Shown here piece by piece: positions 1 through 7,739 of a DNA stretch of 21,601 nt. A program made the position numbers and the translations under genes. The stretch lies in the NCBI GenBank assembly GCA_049604415.1, contig JBMYTN010000058.1, positions 1 through 21,601 of the forward strand. Direction: 5' to 3'. Positions within the stretch are counted from its first letter, which is position 1. Each line of letters opens with the position of its first letter. The notes beneath the pieces were generated by a model. It was given only the letters and a program-made list of their open reading frames with translations, was not told the origin of the DNA and did no database searches. This DNA is from JBMYTN01 sp049604415 (GTDB taxonomy: Bacteria > Pseudomonadota > Alphaproteobacteria > Rhodospirillales > Rhodospirillaceae).

Positions 1-48
1 CATGCCGGGGGAAGGTGTGGCGTAAACTGTCAGGTTATTACCGTCACA

Positions 49-462
49 TCACACGACGGCTATTAAGCATAAATACAGGACGCCACCAAAGATGGGGGCA
101 AAGCTTTGCAACATACTCAGACCAAAAAGGCCGCCGACGACAATCAGACGACCTTTCAGGATATCTATGGGGCGTGCGTGGTAGTCAAATCCAAATCGTT
201 CAATGTAGGTGTTGCCATAGAAATACCGCAGACGTCTCACTTTGGCCCAGGCAGAGTAGATCCCCAAGGTCGCCAAGGTCAGCAAGGTGTTTACGATCCA
301 GATGCGGAAATACTCTTCCCCGGTGCCGGTGAACCGGATGGGGACTGCTCGCAGCTGTCGCTGCCGGTGTCGCGCCGGATCATTCAAAGCGCCTTCGGAC
401 CGATGTTGCATGTCCTGGCTTGGACGCTTGGGCATTGGCGTTTGGGGCACATGGAGAGACAT
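49..462 (-). CDS. DUF898 (YjgN-like) membrane protein, apparently truncated
   Basis: 137 residues. After a polar N-terminus of about 40 residues comes the DUF898 opening: RFTGTGEEYFRIWIVN (about 43-58), a hydrophobic stretch, then YSAWAKVRRLRYFYGNT (about 69-85) and a second hydrophobic stretch near the end. DUF898 proteins are integral membrane proteins of unknown function and are usually far longer, with several more membrane segments and the motif repeated. This ORF stops with TGA in the middle of the second membrane segment, and none of the three frames between the stop and the window edge resumes the family pattern. The start is ATG with a GAGG about 10 nt upstream. It is transcribed away from rpe. 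It is either a remnant cut by a rearrangement near position 50 or a short variant. Family assignment is good; function is unknown. Confidence 0.6.
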   Translation of the reverse strand: MSLHVPQTPMPKRPSQDMQHRSEGALNDPARHRQRQLRAVPIRFTGTGEEYFRIWIVNTLLTLATLGIYSAWAKVRRLRYFYGNTYIERFGFDYHARPIDILKGRLIVVGGLFGLSMLQSFAPIFGGVLYLCLIAVV

Positions 463-718
463 TGGAGAGCCTCGTTTGCTGTGGCCGTCACCGACGGACC
501 TAAAGAGGTCGGGTCAATTGCAATCCAGAATCGAGAGATCCTGTTCGGGTATAGCCGATGATGGTTGCTCAAGGAACGTGAAAACTTTGCCGCTGACCTT
601 GGCTCTTGCCAGATCTGTCGGCTCTGCCTATGCCATGTCCCAGAAAAGATGACCCGATGGTTCTGCCGACCAAACCCACCCAAACTTGGTCTTGCGGGGT
701 CACGCTCAGGAGCGCTCC

Positions 719-1402
719 ATGGCTGACATTAAAATTGCACCCTCGATATTGTCGGCGGATTTCGCCAAATTGGGCGAGGAAGTCCGGGCTATTGACAGGG
801 CTGGGGCCGATTGGATCCATGTGGATGTGATGGACGGTCATTTCGTGCCCAATTTGACCATTGGCCCGATGGTGGTGAAGGCCCTTAGGCCGCACACCAC
901 CAAGGTCATGGATGTGCATTTGATGATCGCGCCGGTGGACCCCTATGTCGAAGCCTTCGTCAAAGCCGGGGCCGATGTCTTGACGGTCCATGCGGAGGCG
1001 GGGCCGCATTTGGACCGGACCCTGCAATATGTGAAGTCATTGGGCTGTAAGGCCGGGGTTTCCCTGAACCCAGGCACGCCGGAAACCGTTCTGGACTATG
1101 TGCTTGATCGAATTGATCTGATCTTGGTGATGTCGGTCAATCCGGGTTTTGGCGGACAAGCCTTCATCCCGGCGATGGTCGATAAGATTGCCCGGTTGCG
1201 GACCATGATCGGAGAGCGTCCGATCGAATTGCAGGTCGATGGCGGTATCAATCCCGAGACCGCTCCAGCGGTGGTGGCCGCCGGTGCCAGCAGCTTGGTG
1301 GCCGGGTCGGCGGTGTTTAAGGACGACTATGCAACCCGGATCCAGGACATCCGCAGCGCCTGCCAACCGATCCCAAATTCGGCACTGGCGGCGGGGTGGT
1401 AG
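719..1402 (+). CDS. rpe: Ribulose-phosphate 3-epimerase
   Basis: 227 residues, the normal length for the family. The enzyme interconverts D-ribulose 5-phosphate and D-xylulose 5-phosphate in the cytosol, in the pentose phosphate pathway and, where present, the Calvin cycle. The sequence is a TIM barrel with all family signatures: IAPSILSADF (6-15), HVDVMDGHFVPN (34-45) with metal ligands H34 and D36, MDVHLM with H67, VNPGFGGQ (140-147), and VDGGIN (173-178) with catalytic/metal D174. I chose the ATG at 719 because AGGAG lies 6 nt upstream at 708-712 and the protein then starts at the conserved MADIKIAPS; an upstream ATG in the same frame adds only non-conserved residues. mepA begins 3 nt after its stop, so the two are probably co-transcribed. 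No Calvin-cycle gene is visible in the window, so housekeeping use is the simplest reading. Confidence 0.97.
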   Translation: MADIKIAPSILSADFAKLGEEVRAIDRAGADWIHVDVMDGHFVPNLTIGPMVVKALRPHTTKVMDVHLMIAPVDPYVEAFVKAGADVLTVHAEAGPHLDRTLQYVKSLGCKAGVSLNPGTPETVLDYVLDRIDLILVMSVNPGFGGQAFIPAMVDKIARLRTMIGERPIELQVDGGINPETAPAVVAAGASSLVAGSAVFKDDYATRIQDIRSACQPIPNSALAAGW

Positions 1403-1405
1403 GAA

Positions 1406-2308
1406 ATGACGTTGCGATTGCGCTCAGATGGGTTTGTTGGTGTTTTTGTTCTGGTGATCCTCACCCTTCTTGCAGGCCCAGCTTCAGCCCAAGCGGCAGA
1501 CAACCCTTGGCCCGACATGACCGGTCCGTCTGCCGGTCCGGCGCAACCGATTGGCAAATATACGGCGGGCTGTCTGGCAGGCGGGGTTTCGGTGAACAGG
1601 GAGCATCCCGGACTGGCCATTTTGCGACCGCAGCGGAACCGCTATTACGGTCACCCCGATGTTGTTGAGGTCATGCATCATCTGGGTGATTTGGCGCTTG
1701 AGAAGGGGTGGGATCCGGTTTTGGTCGCCGATATGGCGCAACCCCGAGGCGGTCCGATGCCCAGTGGGCATAAATCCCATCAATCCGGGTTGGATGCGGA
1801 TATTTGGTTCCTTGGCGATCAATCCCCGCCCTATGACGCGGGCTGGCTGGCAAAGCCCAAAGCGGTTTCCATGGTGCGGCCGGACAAGCTGCAAGCGGAT
1901 TTAACGCTCTTGACCGAGGAGCGGATCCAGCTGCTGATGGCCACCGCCGCCCATGCGAGGGTCCAGCGGATTTTTGTCAATGCAGCCATCAAGAAGAGCC
2001 TTTGCCTGGCCCGCGATCAGGGGCCGGATGTGGCTCAGCGCCTTGGCTTGACCGAGCAGAGCTTGCGCAAGGTGCGGGCGTGGTGGGGCCATGATTCCCA
2101 TTTCCATTTCCGCCTGTCCTGCCCGGCCAATGCGCCCGATTGTGTCGCCCAAGACCCGGTTCCGCCAGGGGATGGCTGTGACGCGGGTTTGGAATGGTGG
2201 TTCAATGCAGAAAACTTGAGTGTTGTGATCGGAGGTTATAGCGGTCCTCGACCCAATTGGCCGCCAGAACTCCCAGTGGCTTGCGCCGCCCTTCGCACTG
2301 CACCCTAA
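1406..2308 (+). CDS. mepA: Penicillin-insensitive murein endopeptidase MepA
   Basis: 300 residues. MepA (peptidase family M74, LAS superfamily) is a periplasmic zinc endopeptidase that cuts D-Ala-meso-DAP cross-links in peptidoglycan. A signal peptide covers residues 1 to about 30 (hydrophobic core 10-24, cleavage likely after ASAQA). The zinc site is clear: SGHKSHQSGLDAD with H122, H125 and D130, and the C-terminal WWGHDSHFHFRL with H229, H232 and H234. GCLAGG and the cysteine-bearing C-terminus (LSCP, DGCDAG) also match the family. The ATG is 3 nt after the rpe stop, so translation is probably coupled; a GGGGTGG just before the rpe stop may serve as ribosome binding site. A weak terminator-like hairpin follows at 2320-2354. 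The next gene is a second murein endopeptidase candidate. Confidence 0.95.
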   Translation: MTLRLRSDGFVGVFVLVILTLLAGPASAQAADNPWPDMTGPSAGPAQPIGKYTAGCLAGGVSVNREHPGLAILRPQRNRYYGHPDVVEVMHHLGDLALEKGWDPVLVADMAQPRGGPMPSGHKSHQSGLDADIWFLGDQSPPYDAGWLAKPKAVSMVRPDKLQADLTLLTEERIQLLMATAAHARVQRIFVNAAIKKSLCLARDQGPDVAQRLGLTEQSLRKVRAWWGHDSHFHFRLSCPANAPDCVAQDPVPPGDGCDAGLEWWFNAENLSVVIGGYSGPRPNWPPELPVACAALRTAP

Positions 2309-2319
2309 GATTTCATAAG

Positions 2320-2354
2320 ATAAAACCCGCATAATCTGCTGGGGCTTTATTTTT
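2320..2354 (+). terminator. Weak intrinsic terminator after mepA
   Basis: ATAAAACCC (2320-2328) pairs with GGGCTTTAT (2342-2350) with one mismatch, around a 13-nt loop, followed by a run of T to 2354. It sits 12 nt after the mepA stop. The stem is AT-rich with a large loop, so termination may be partial. Confidence 0.35.
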
Positions 2355-2441
2355 GCTTGCGCCAATTCCCTGGTTTTTGTTAACTATCTGTCAACGAAAC
2401 GAAACAAAATCCTTAACGCTCCAATAAAACAGGGATAGGGC

Positions 2442-3014
2442 ATGGTCAAAGGGACTCACTCTATGCTGCGAGGGCCTGTCAGCCGTCGTGGTTTTATCGC
2501 ACTGTCCGCTGGTGTTGCCTCTTTTGTCTCCGCAACGCCGGTGTTTGCCAGCCCCAAAAGCGCCAATCGGCGCTCTCTTTTTTTCTACAACTTGCATAGC
2601 CATGAGAAGCTCAAAGTAAGTTATTGGGAAGATGGCGCCTATGTTCCGAGCGCCATGCAGGAAATTGCCCATGTTTTGCGGGATCGACGCTCCGGGGATG
2701 TCCATGCCATTGATCCCAAATTGCTCGACACCTTGTTCCATTTGCGTCGGGCCTTGGTGAAAGATGATGTGCCGACCGAGATCATCTCTGGCTACCGCTC
2801 ACCGGACTCCAACTCTTCCATGCGTGCCGGAGGCAATCGCGGCGTTGCGAAAAAGAGCTTCCATATGCTTGGCATGGCCATGGACATGAACCTGCCCGGC
2901 GTGGAGTTGCGCCAGATCCGAAACCAGGCAGTTGCCCTTAAGGCAGGCGGCGTGGGCTATTATCCGCGTTCAGGATTTGTCCATCTGGACTCTGGGACAC
3001 CACGGGCCTGGTAA
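2442..3014 (+). CDS. Tat-exported MepK/YcbK-like murein endopeptidase (DUF882, M15 family)
   Basis: 190 residues. The protein belongs to the DUF882/peptidase M15 group that includes E. coli MepK (YcbK), a periplasmic zinc endopeptidase cleaving peptidoglycan cross-links. The N-terminus has a twin-arginine signal, SRRGFI (14-19), followed by a hydrophobic stretch and a likely cleavage site near VFAS (34-37). The zinc/catalytic residues are visible: GYRSP (117-121), SFHMLGMAMDMN with H141 and D148, and GFVHLDSG with H181. The start at 2442 has AGGGATAGGG just upstream; an in-frame ATG at 2463 is also preceded by AAAGGGA and would still keep the Tat motif, so the start is open by 7 residues. It lies 133 nt after mepA and may have its own promoter. 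Two murein hydrolases of different fold side by side suggest a cell-wall remodelling group. Confidence 0.9.
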   Translation: MVKGTHSMLRGPVSRRGFIALSAGVASFVSATPVFASPKSANRRSLFFYNLHSHEKLKVSYWEDGAYVPSAMQEIAHVLRDRRSGDVHAIDPKLLDTLFHLRRALVKDDVPTEIISGYRSPDSNSSMRAGGNRGVAKKSFHMLGMAMDMNLPGVELRQIRNQAVALKAGGVGYYPRSGFVHLDSGTPRAW

Positions 3015-3026
3015 AGCCCTACAGAA

Positions 3027-3058
3027 ATTACGGAAAATTCTCGTAATCGTCGGTTTTT
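3027..3058 (+). terminator. Possible terminator after the MepK-like gene
   Basis: ATTACG (3027-3032) and CGTAAT (3042-3047) form a perfect 6-bp stem with a 9-nt loop; a T5 run follows at 3054-3058 after a 6-nt gap. It lies just after the stop at 3014. The stem is short and the T run is displaced, so this is tentative. Confidence 0.3.
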
Positions 3059-3074
3059 CTTCATATTTTTCACC

Positions 3075-3104
3075 TTGGCCAGAGGTTCCGTCCGGGAGTA
3101 TGGT
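3075..3104 (+). promoter_or_regulatory. Candidate promoter for the CoA-transferase gene
   Basis: TTGGCC (3075-3080) and TATGGT (3099-3104) are 18 nt apart; each matches the sigma-70 consensus at 4 of 6 positions. The -10 overlaps a small dyad, CGGGA (3093-3097) with TCCCG (3104-3108). An 8-bp palindrome CCTTAAGG lies about 30 nt downstream, before the ribosome binding site. Read by eye only. Confidence 0.22.
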
Positions 3105-3189
3105 CCCGAGGATTATTGCGATGCGGTAGGGTGTCCTTAAGGGCTTCCCCTGAGCGTCGAATTCCTCATTTCTCTCGGAGGTGTTTCCG

Positions 3190-4509
3190 ATGTCCCAGTA
3201 TGAGGACGACTATCAACGCAAGGTAACCACGCCGGCCGAGGCGGTCTCCCCGATCAAGAGCGGATCCAATGTCATTCTGTCGATGGGGGTCTCACAGCCT
3301 CCGGCCCTGATGGAAGCGTTGGCTGGACGGGCGCGGTCCGGATCCGTTGAAGACCTCAAAGTCTATTATATGCATGCCAGTGAAATGGCGATGAAGACTT
3401 TGCTGGTTCCGGATTTGATGGAAACGGTCAAGCCCTGTCCGTTGTTCATGAGCGGCCATGACCGGCAATTGGCCAATGCAGGCCTCGCCGAGGGCAAGAA
3501 TTGGGTCCATTACGTCCCCTGTAACTTCCACCATGCACCCCGCTTGTTGACCGAAAACATTTCCCCGGATGTGTTCCTGGTCACCGTCTCGCCGATGGAT
3601 AAGGCCGGGTTCTTTAGCCTGGGCACCAATGCGGATTACGGTGCCACCGTGGTGCGCCATGCCAAGCGGTTGATTGTTGAGGTTAACCCGAACATGCCCC
3701 GCGTGTTTGGCGAAAGCTTGCTCCACATCTCTGATATCGACGCGGTGGTTGAGCATACGGCGCCGATCCAGGAAGTGCCGGACAAGCCCTTCGGTGAAGC
3801 CGATGAAATCATTGGCCGCCACATTGCTGATCAGATCCCCGATGGCGCGACCTTGCAGATGGGCATTGGCGGGGTTCCCGCAGCGGTAATGAGCTTCCTG
3901 CGCAATCACAATGACCTCGGCCTGCATTCGGAACTGTTCAGCCCGCCTATGGTCGATTTGATCAAGCGGGGTGTTCTGAATGGCCGCCGCAAAAGCGTTC
4001 TGCCCATGAAGCATGTGTTCACATTGGCCCTGGGTACCCGGGACATGTACGACTTCATGGACAACAATCCGAGCATTGTCGGCTATCCGGTGGGCTATGT
4101 GAACCACCCCGCCGTGATCCGCAAAAACGACAACATGATCAGCGTCAACGCAGCCATTGAGGTTGACCTAACCGGTCAGATCAATTCGGAAAGCCTTGCG
4201 GGTCAGCAATTCTCCGGTCCCGGAGGCCAGTTGGACTTCATCCGCGGTGCCTATGCGGCCAAAGGCGGCAAATCCTTCGTCGCCCTGCACAGCACGGCCA
4301 AGAAGGGCACGCTGTCCCGGATCGTGCCATCCGTGGGCGGCATTGTGACCGATCCGCGTATGGACACCCACCATGTGGTCACCGAATTTGGCTGCGTCTG
4401 CCTAAAGGGTCTTACTATTCCTGAGCGTGCATCAGCCCTTATTTCTCTCGCCCATCCAAAGTTTCGCGATGAGTTGAAAGAAAAGGCCAAGACCGCAGGA
4501 TTGCTGTGA
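3190..4509 (+). CDS. Acetyl-CoA hydrolase/4-hydroxybutyrate CoA-transferase family protein
   Basis: 439 residues. Members of this class I CoA-transferase family move CoA between acyl groups (for example 4-hydroxybutyrate, propionate or succinate with acetate) through a glutamyl-CoA thioester, or hydrolyse acetyl-CoA. Two related halves are present. Motifs: LQMGIGGVP (about 222-230), the catalytic glutamate in LHSELFSP (E248), GPGGQLDFIRGA in the C-terminal half, and the closing DTHHVVTEFG...LKGLTIPERA pattern. The start is ATG 3190 because GGAGGTG sits 6 nt upstream (3177-3183); a GTG at 3181 would lie inside that site. Length and motifs fit the 4-hydroxybutyrate CoA-transferase/Cat2-like branch better than long yeast Ach1, but the substrate cannot be read from sequence. 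No beta-oxidation or butyrate genes adjoin it. It appears monocistronic, flanked by a candidate promoter and a strong 3' hairpin. Confidence 0.92.
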   Translation: MSQYEDDYQRKVTTPAEAVSPIKSGSNVILSMGVSQPPALMEALAGRARSGSVEDLKVYYMHASEMAMKTLLVPDLMETVKPCPLFMSGHDRQLANAGLAEGKNWVHYVPCNFHHAPRLLTENISPDVFLVTVSPMDKAGFFSLGTNADYGATVVRHAKRLIVEVNPNMPRVFGESLLHISDIDAVVEHTAPIQEVPDKPFGEADEIIGRHIADQIPDGATLQMGIGGVPAAVMSFLRNHNDLGLHSELFSPPMVDLIKRGVLNGRRKSVLPMKHVFTLALGTRDMYDFMDNNPSIVGYPVGYVNHPAVIRKNDNMISVNAAIEVDLTGQINSESLAGQQFSGPGGQLDFIRGAYAAKGGKSFVALHSTAKKGTLSRIVPSVGGIVTDPRMDTHHVVTEFGCVCLKGLTIPERASALISLAHPKFRDELKEKAKTAGLL

Positions 4510-4895
4510 AAATAAACGGATTGTTATAACCGCTATAGTTGGGTGAATGAGGAGTGGTTTACACTTCTCATTCACCAAAACCTATACCAAATGACAGGTC
4601 AAATTGGTTGAGCCTGGACTAAGTCTTTGATCTTACAGGTTTGTGTATTTTCGAGTCGGGTTTAAACCTTACCAAAACGGTTAGCAGATCAATTCGGAAA
4701 ACCCGTGTACCGCTGTGGCTAAGCAGTTGATTGATAATGATAAGTGTATTTTTGCATTGCAAAACTATTTCCCATTGCTGCAAGCCGTGAAATCCTAAGC
4801 TCTGTTGAAAAATAAGTCTTGTTCAGGGGCGTCCAGGGGCAGTTCTACTTGCAACGGATCCGAAACAAGCGCGCGACAGAGGGGAGGGACCCGGT
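4510..4895. other. Gene-free intergenic region with hairpin and receptor leader
   Basis: 386 nt without a supportable gene. It holds the long hairpin at 4534-4586; an AT-richer middle part; a 16-nt stretch at 4685-4700 identical to 4177-4192 inside the CoA-transferase gene; and the chemoreceptor ribosome binding site GGGGAGGG at 4881-4888. A short ORF at 4819-5010 overlaps the receptor in another frame and has no coding character. The promoter of the receptor must lie here, but no convincing -35/-10 pair was found by eye. Confidence 0.6.
4534..4586. repeat. Long inverted repeat (hairpin) downstream of the CoA-transferase
   Basis: GGTGAATGAGGAGTG (4542-4556) pairs with CACTTCTCATTCACC (4562-4576): 15 pairs with one G-U wobble and a 5-nt loop. 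An outer TATAG/CTATA pair (4534-4538, 4582-4586) extends it across a small internal loop. It starts 24 nt after the CoA-transferase stop. No T run follows on the plus strand (AAAA does), so it is not a standard intrinsic terminator; it could protect the mRNA 3' end, aid factor-dependent termination, or be an intergenic repeat or operator. Confidence 0.75.
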
Positions 4896-7082
4896 ATGCT
4901 CGACGGTCCGATCAAAACGCAAGCGGATTTGTCTGATGCGGAAATGCGGGACTATTTCGGCCTTCAGGATGATTCACTGCGCCATTTGGCCGAACTGGGT
5001 GGTCGTCTGAAGGGAACCTTTCCAAGTATTCTGGATGATTTTTATGAGCGGATCGGCGACCAGCCCCGTCTGGCGGCCATGGTGGCCAAGGCTGGCGGGT
5101 CAGATGGCCTGAAGAAGGCTCAGGCACAGCATTGGGATGCGCTGTTCCAATCCCTGGGTTCACAGGATTTCAAGGATCGCTCCATTCGCATTGGGGCTGC
5201 CCATGAGCGGATTGGCTTGGATCCGGAAATGTATTTGGGCGGCTACCGTCACCTTGTGACCGCGATGATCGATAAGGTGATCGACAGTGGCCGCAAAAAT
5301 GGCCAACTCAAATCAGACATTGGTCTCCTGATCTCCGCCTTGTTTTATGACATCAGCATTTCCCTGACCGCTTATGTGAAGATGGGTGCGATCTCGGCGA
5401 TGAAGAACGAGATCCTGACCCTGTCGGACATGTTGGAGCGGGAAGCCACCAACACGGTCGGTGAGATTGGCCATAAAGCGGCCAAGTTCCACCAGATCGC
5501 AAAACAGGTCGCCCGGCGCTCCCGAGAACTCGAGGAAATCACCACCGAACTGGCCAACACGTCGGCCAATGTGTCTGATGAAATCCAAACGGTTGCCGCT
5601 GCCGCTACCGAGTTGGAAGCCTTAAGTGATGGCATCACCGCCGGGGTCAGCCGCACCACGGAAGCCTCGGAGGGGGTCAAGCGCCGCACCACGGAAGCCT
5701 CCGAAAGTGTGTCCCAACTGTCCGATGCGGCAGAGCGGATTTCTAAAGTCGTTGAACTGATCCGGGATATTTCCGGCAAGACTCGATTGCTGGCCTTGAA
5801 TGCCACCATCGAGGCCGCCCGCGCCGGTGAGGCCGGGCGCGGCTTTGCCGTCGTCGCCCATGAAGTTAAAGGGCTGGCCAATCAAACAGAATCTTCCATT
5901 GGCGATGTTGCGGGACGCACCGATGATATCCGCCAGGGCACCAATTCCACCGTGCGCACCATGGAAAGTGTGTCCTCTGCCATTGAAGACATGGACCGGA
6001 TCGCAGCGGAAATTGCTGGGGCAACAGAAGAACAGCGTGCTGCGTCAGCGGACATCGCCCGCTGTATGGAGGGGGCCGCAGAGGGGGCTGGGCGGGTTGC
6101 CCATGGCCTGACCGAAATTTCTCAACGCACCGAGGAAACCAATCATTCCGCTGGGGCCTTGGCCGAGATTTCCGGGGCTTTGAACCAGGATATGGAAACC
6201 CTTCGGACTCGGATTCTTGGGATTGTCGCCACATCGACGGTGAAGGAAGAGCATTTGCATCTACCCGTCGCCATCGAGGCCAAGATTAACCATGGCCGGA
6301 AGGTGCTCCCGGTGATGGTGGTCGACCTGTCCATTGCCAGCGCCTTTGTTCGACCCAAAAAGAGCCCAGGGGCTGCCGCAACCACCACCGATGATCTGAC
6401 CGAGCAATTGCCGATGGGTGCGACGGTTACGCTCTCCATGGGAACCCTTGGCGACTTTGAAGCCATCGTCTTGATGTCTTCGGGGGCCTCGGTGCATTTG
6501 CAATTCCGCAATCTGGCCCAGGACAGCAAACTGTTCATTCTCGATCTTCTGAAAAAGACCGAAGAAGTGGATGAGCGGATGTTCAAAGCCTGTCAGGACG
6601 GAGCGCGGGACATCTCCAAATTGGCTGATGACGCCATTCGCTCCGGTCGGATCTCCAAAGAAGACTTCATGGACGAGGATTATATCCCCGTCGAGAACAC
6701 GGCCCCGCAGCAATACAACAACAAAGCCTGCGAAATGACCGACATCCTGTTCCCGAAGGTTCAGGAGAAACTGTTGCAGGTTGAGGGGGTTATTTTCTGT
6801 GTCGCCATTGACCGCAACGGCTTCATCCCGACCCATAATCACAAATACACCAATCCGCAAAGGCCCGGCGACCTGGCCTATAACACCGGATCTTGTCGTC
6901 AGCGCCGGATGTGGCCGGATCGGGCGGGGCTGCTGGCCTCCCACAACCAAGCAGAAAAGCTCTGTCAAACCTATGATCGCGATATGGGCGGGGGCAAAAC
7001 CGTTTATTTGAAAGAGGTTGATTGCCCCATCCGGGTCAATGGTGAAATCTGGGGCAATCTGCGCTTGGGCTATACGGCGTAA
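4896..7082 (+). CDS. Soluble globin-coupled methyl-accepting chemotaxis protein with PilZ-like and C-terminal sensor-like domains
   Basis: 728 residues, no membrane segment, so a cytoplasmic receptor. Residues 1 to about 170 are a globin-coupled-sensor (HemAT-like) domain; IGAAHERIGLDPEMYLGGY (99-117) contains the expected proximal heme ligand H103, implying O2 or another gas as signal. Residues about 190-440 are the methyl-accepting signalling domain with the conserved hairpin tip LLALNATIEAARAGEAGRGF (298-317), which binds CheA/CheW. Residues about 452-555 look like a degenerate PilZ domain (VVDLSIASAFV, 475-485; D-x-S kept, but the usual G and the RxxxR motif are not seen, so cyclic-di-GMP binding is doubtful). 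Residues about 605-728 form a further domain with RMWPDRAGL (671-679) and YDRDMGGGK (693-701). SD GGGGAGGG precedes the ATG. No CheR/CheB-docking tail pentapeptide is present. It appears monocistronic and has no che neighbours here. Confidence 0.92.
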   Translation: MLDGPIKTQADLSDAEMRDYFGLQDDSLRHLAELGGRLKGTFPSILDDFYERIGDQPRLAAMVAKAGGSDGLKKAQAQHWDALFQSLGSQDFKDRSIRIGAAHERIGLDPEMYLGGYRHLVTAMIDKVIDSGRKNGQLKSDIGLLISALFYDISISLTAYVKMGAISAMKNEILTLSDMLEREATNTVGEIGHKAAKFHQIAKQVARRSRELEEITTELANTSANVSDEIQTVAAAATELEALSDGITAGVSRTTEASEGVKRRTTEASESVSQLSDAAERISKVVELIRDISGKTRLLALNATIEAARAGEAGRGFAVVAHEVKGLANQTESSIGDVAGRTDDIRQGTNSTVRTMESVSSAIEDMDRIAAEIAGATEEQRAASADIARCMEGAAEGAGRVAHGLTEISQRTEETNHSAGALAEISGALNQDMETLRTRILGIVATSTVKEEHLHLPVAIEAKINHGRKVLPVMVVDLSIASAFVRPKKSPGAAATTTDDLTEQLPMGATVTLSMGTLGDFEAIVLMSSGASVHLQFRNLAQDSKLFILDLLKKTEEVDERMFKACQDGARDISKLADDAIRSGRISKEDFMDEDYIPVENTAPQQYNNKACEMTDILFPKVQEKLLQVEGVIFCVAIDRNGFIPTHNHKYTNPQRPGDLAYNTGSCRQRRMWPDRAGLLASHNQAEKLCQTYDRDMGGGKTVYLKEVDCPIRVNGEIWGNLRLGYTA

Positions 7083-7177
7083 CCGCCAACCGTCCCTGTC
7101 GGGGTCGCTGCCATTGATCCCGTATCCTCGCAAGATCATATGGGGAGCTTGGACAAGCAGGACAGGCGGCGCGTGAC

Positions 7178-7726
7178 ATGCAGTATGGGATTGGGTTTGC
7201 CCTAGTGCTCGGCCTTGGCATTGGGGTTTTTCTGCTCACCCCAATGCTCACTGGGCGGGCACTGCCGACGATGTTGGGTCTCCTACCACTCCGGCAATCC
7301 GCTCCGGTTGACTTCGCCAATTTGCTCAAACCCGATAGTCCGAACGCTGCTCTGGTTTGTCCGTCCCAGCTTTGTCCCCAATGGTCAGACCCAGAGACTC
7401 GCAGCGCGGCCTTGGAAAGCACGCTGCCTGCCGAGCAATTGCTGCAGCGTCTGCTTGCGCTGGTCAGCCAAGAGCCCGCTGTTGCGGTTCTGCGGGAGCC
7501 AGAGGGGTTGGGCGGGCTCAAAACCATTTTGGTGCAAAGAACAAAGTTGATTGGTTTTCCCGATATCATTGATGTCGAGGCAGTTGCGTTGGCAGATGGA
7601 CGCTCGAGCCTGATGGCCTTTAGCCGATCTATTTATGGGTACTCGGATTTGGGGGTTAATCAGGCCCGCCTGCAGCGATGGATGGCCTTGCTGGAAGCGG
7701 ATCTGGCGGGGAGGCCCCCTCGGTAG
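7178..7726 (+). CDS. DUF1499 family protein with N-terminal membrane anchor
   Basis: 182 residues. One N-terminal hydrophobic segment (about 4-22) suggests anchoring in the inner membrane or an uncleaved signal. The remainder shows the DUF1499 pattern: the proline/serine opening near 53-66, IGFPDIIDVEAVAL (125-138), and the conserved ending FSRSIYGYSDLGVNQARLQRW (148-168; family form is SRSRxGYSDLGVN). DUF1499 has no established biochemical function. CPSQLC (61-66) has two cysteines five residues apart. The start ATG at 7178 is preceded by AGGCGGCG. The next gene starts 13 nt after its stop, so the two are probably one transcript; the 95-nt gap to the chemoreceptor has no clear terminator. 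Confidence 0.8.
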   Translation: MQYGIGFALVLGLGIGVFLLTPMLTGRALPTMLGLLPLRQSAPVDFANLLKPDSPNAALVCPSQLCPQWSDPETRSAALESTLPAEQLLQRLLALVSQEPAVAVLREPEGLGGLKTILVQRTKLIGFPDIIDVEAVALADGRSSLMAFSRSIYGYSDLGVNQARLQRWMALLEADLAGRPPR

Positions 7727-7739
7727 AAAGCATCGCACC

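Noticed and set aside
485..510. Two short adjacent hairpins (CCGTC/GACGG and GACCT/AGGTC) between DUF898 and rpe
   Set aside because: Stems of only 5 bp with no T run on either strand; such stems are frequent by chance in GC-rich DNA.
3292..4107. 271-codon open frame on the minus strand inside the CoA-transferase gene
   Set aside because: It lies wholly within a gene with strong family motifs on the other strand, and its composition (many His, Gln, Arg) is typical of antisense reading in GC-rich DNA.
4726..4745. FNR-like TTGAT...ATGAT sequence upstream of the globin receptor
   Set aside because: The right half does not match the TTGAT-N4-ATCAA consensus, so it is not claimed as an FNR/Crp-type site.
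6261..7139. 292-codon minus-strand open frame over the chemoreceptor 3' end
   Set aside because: Antisense shadow of the receptor; no recognisable domain and no ribosome binding site noted.
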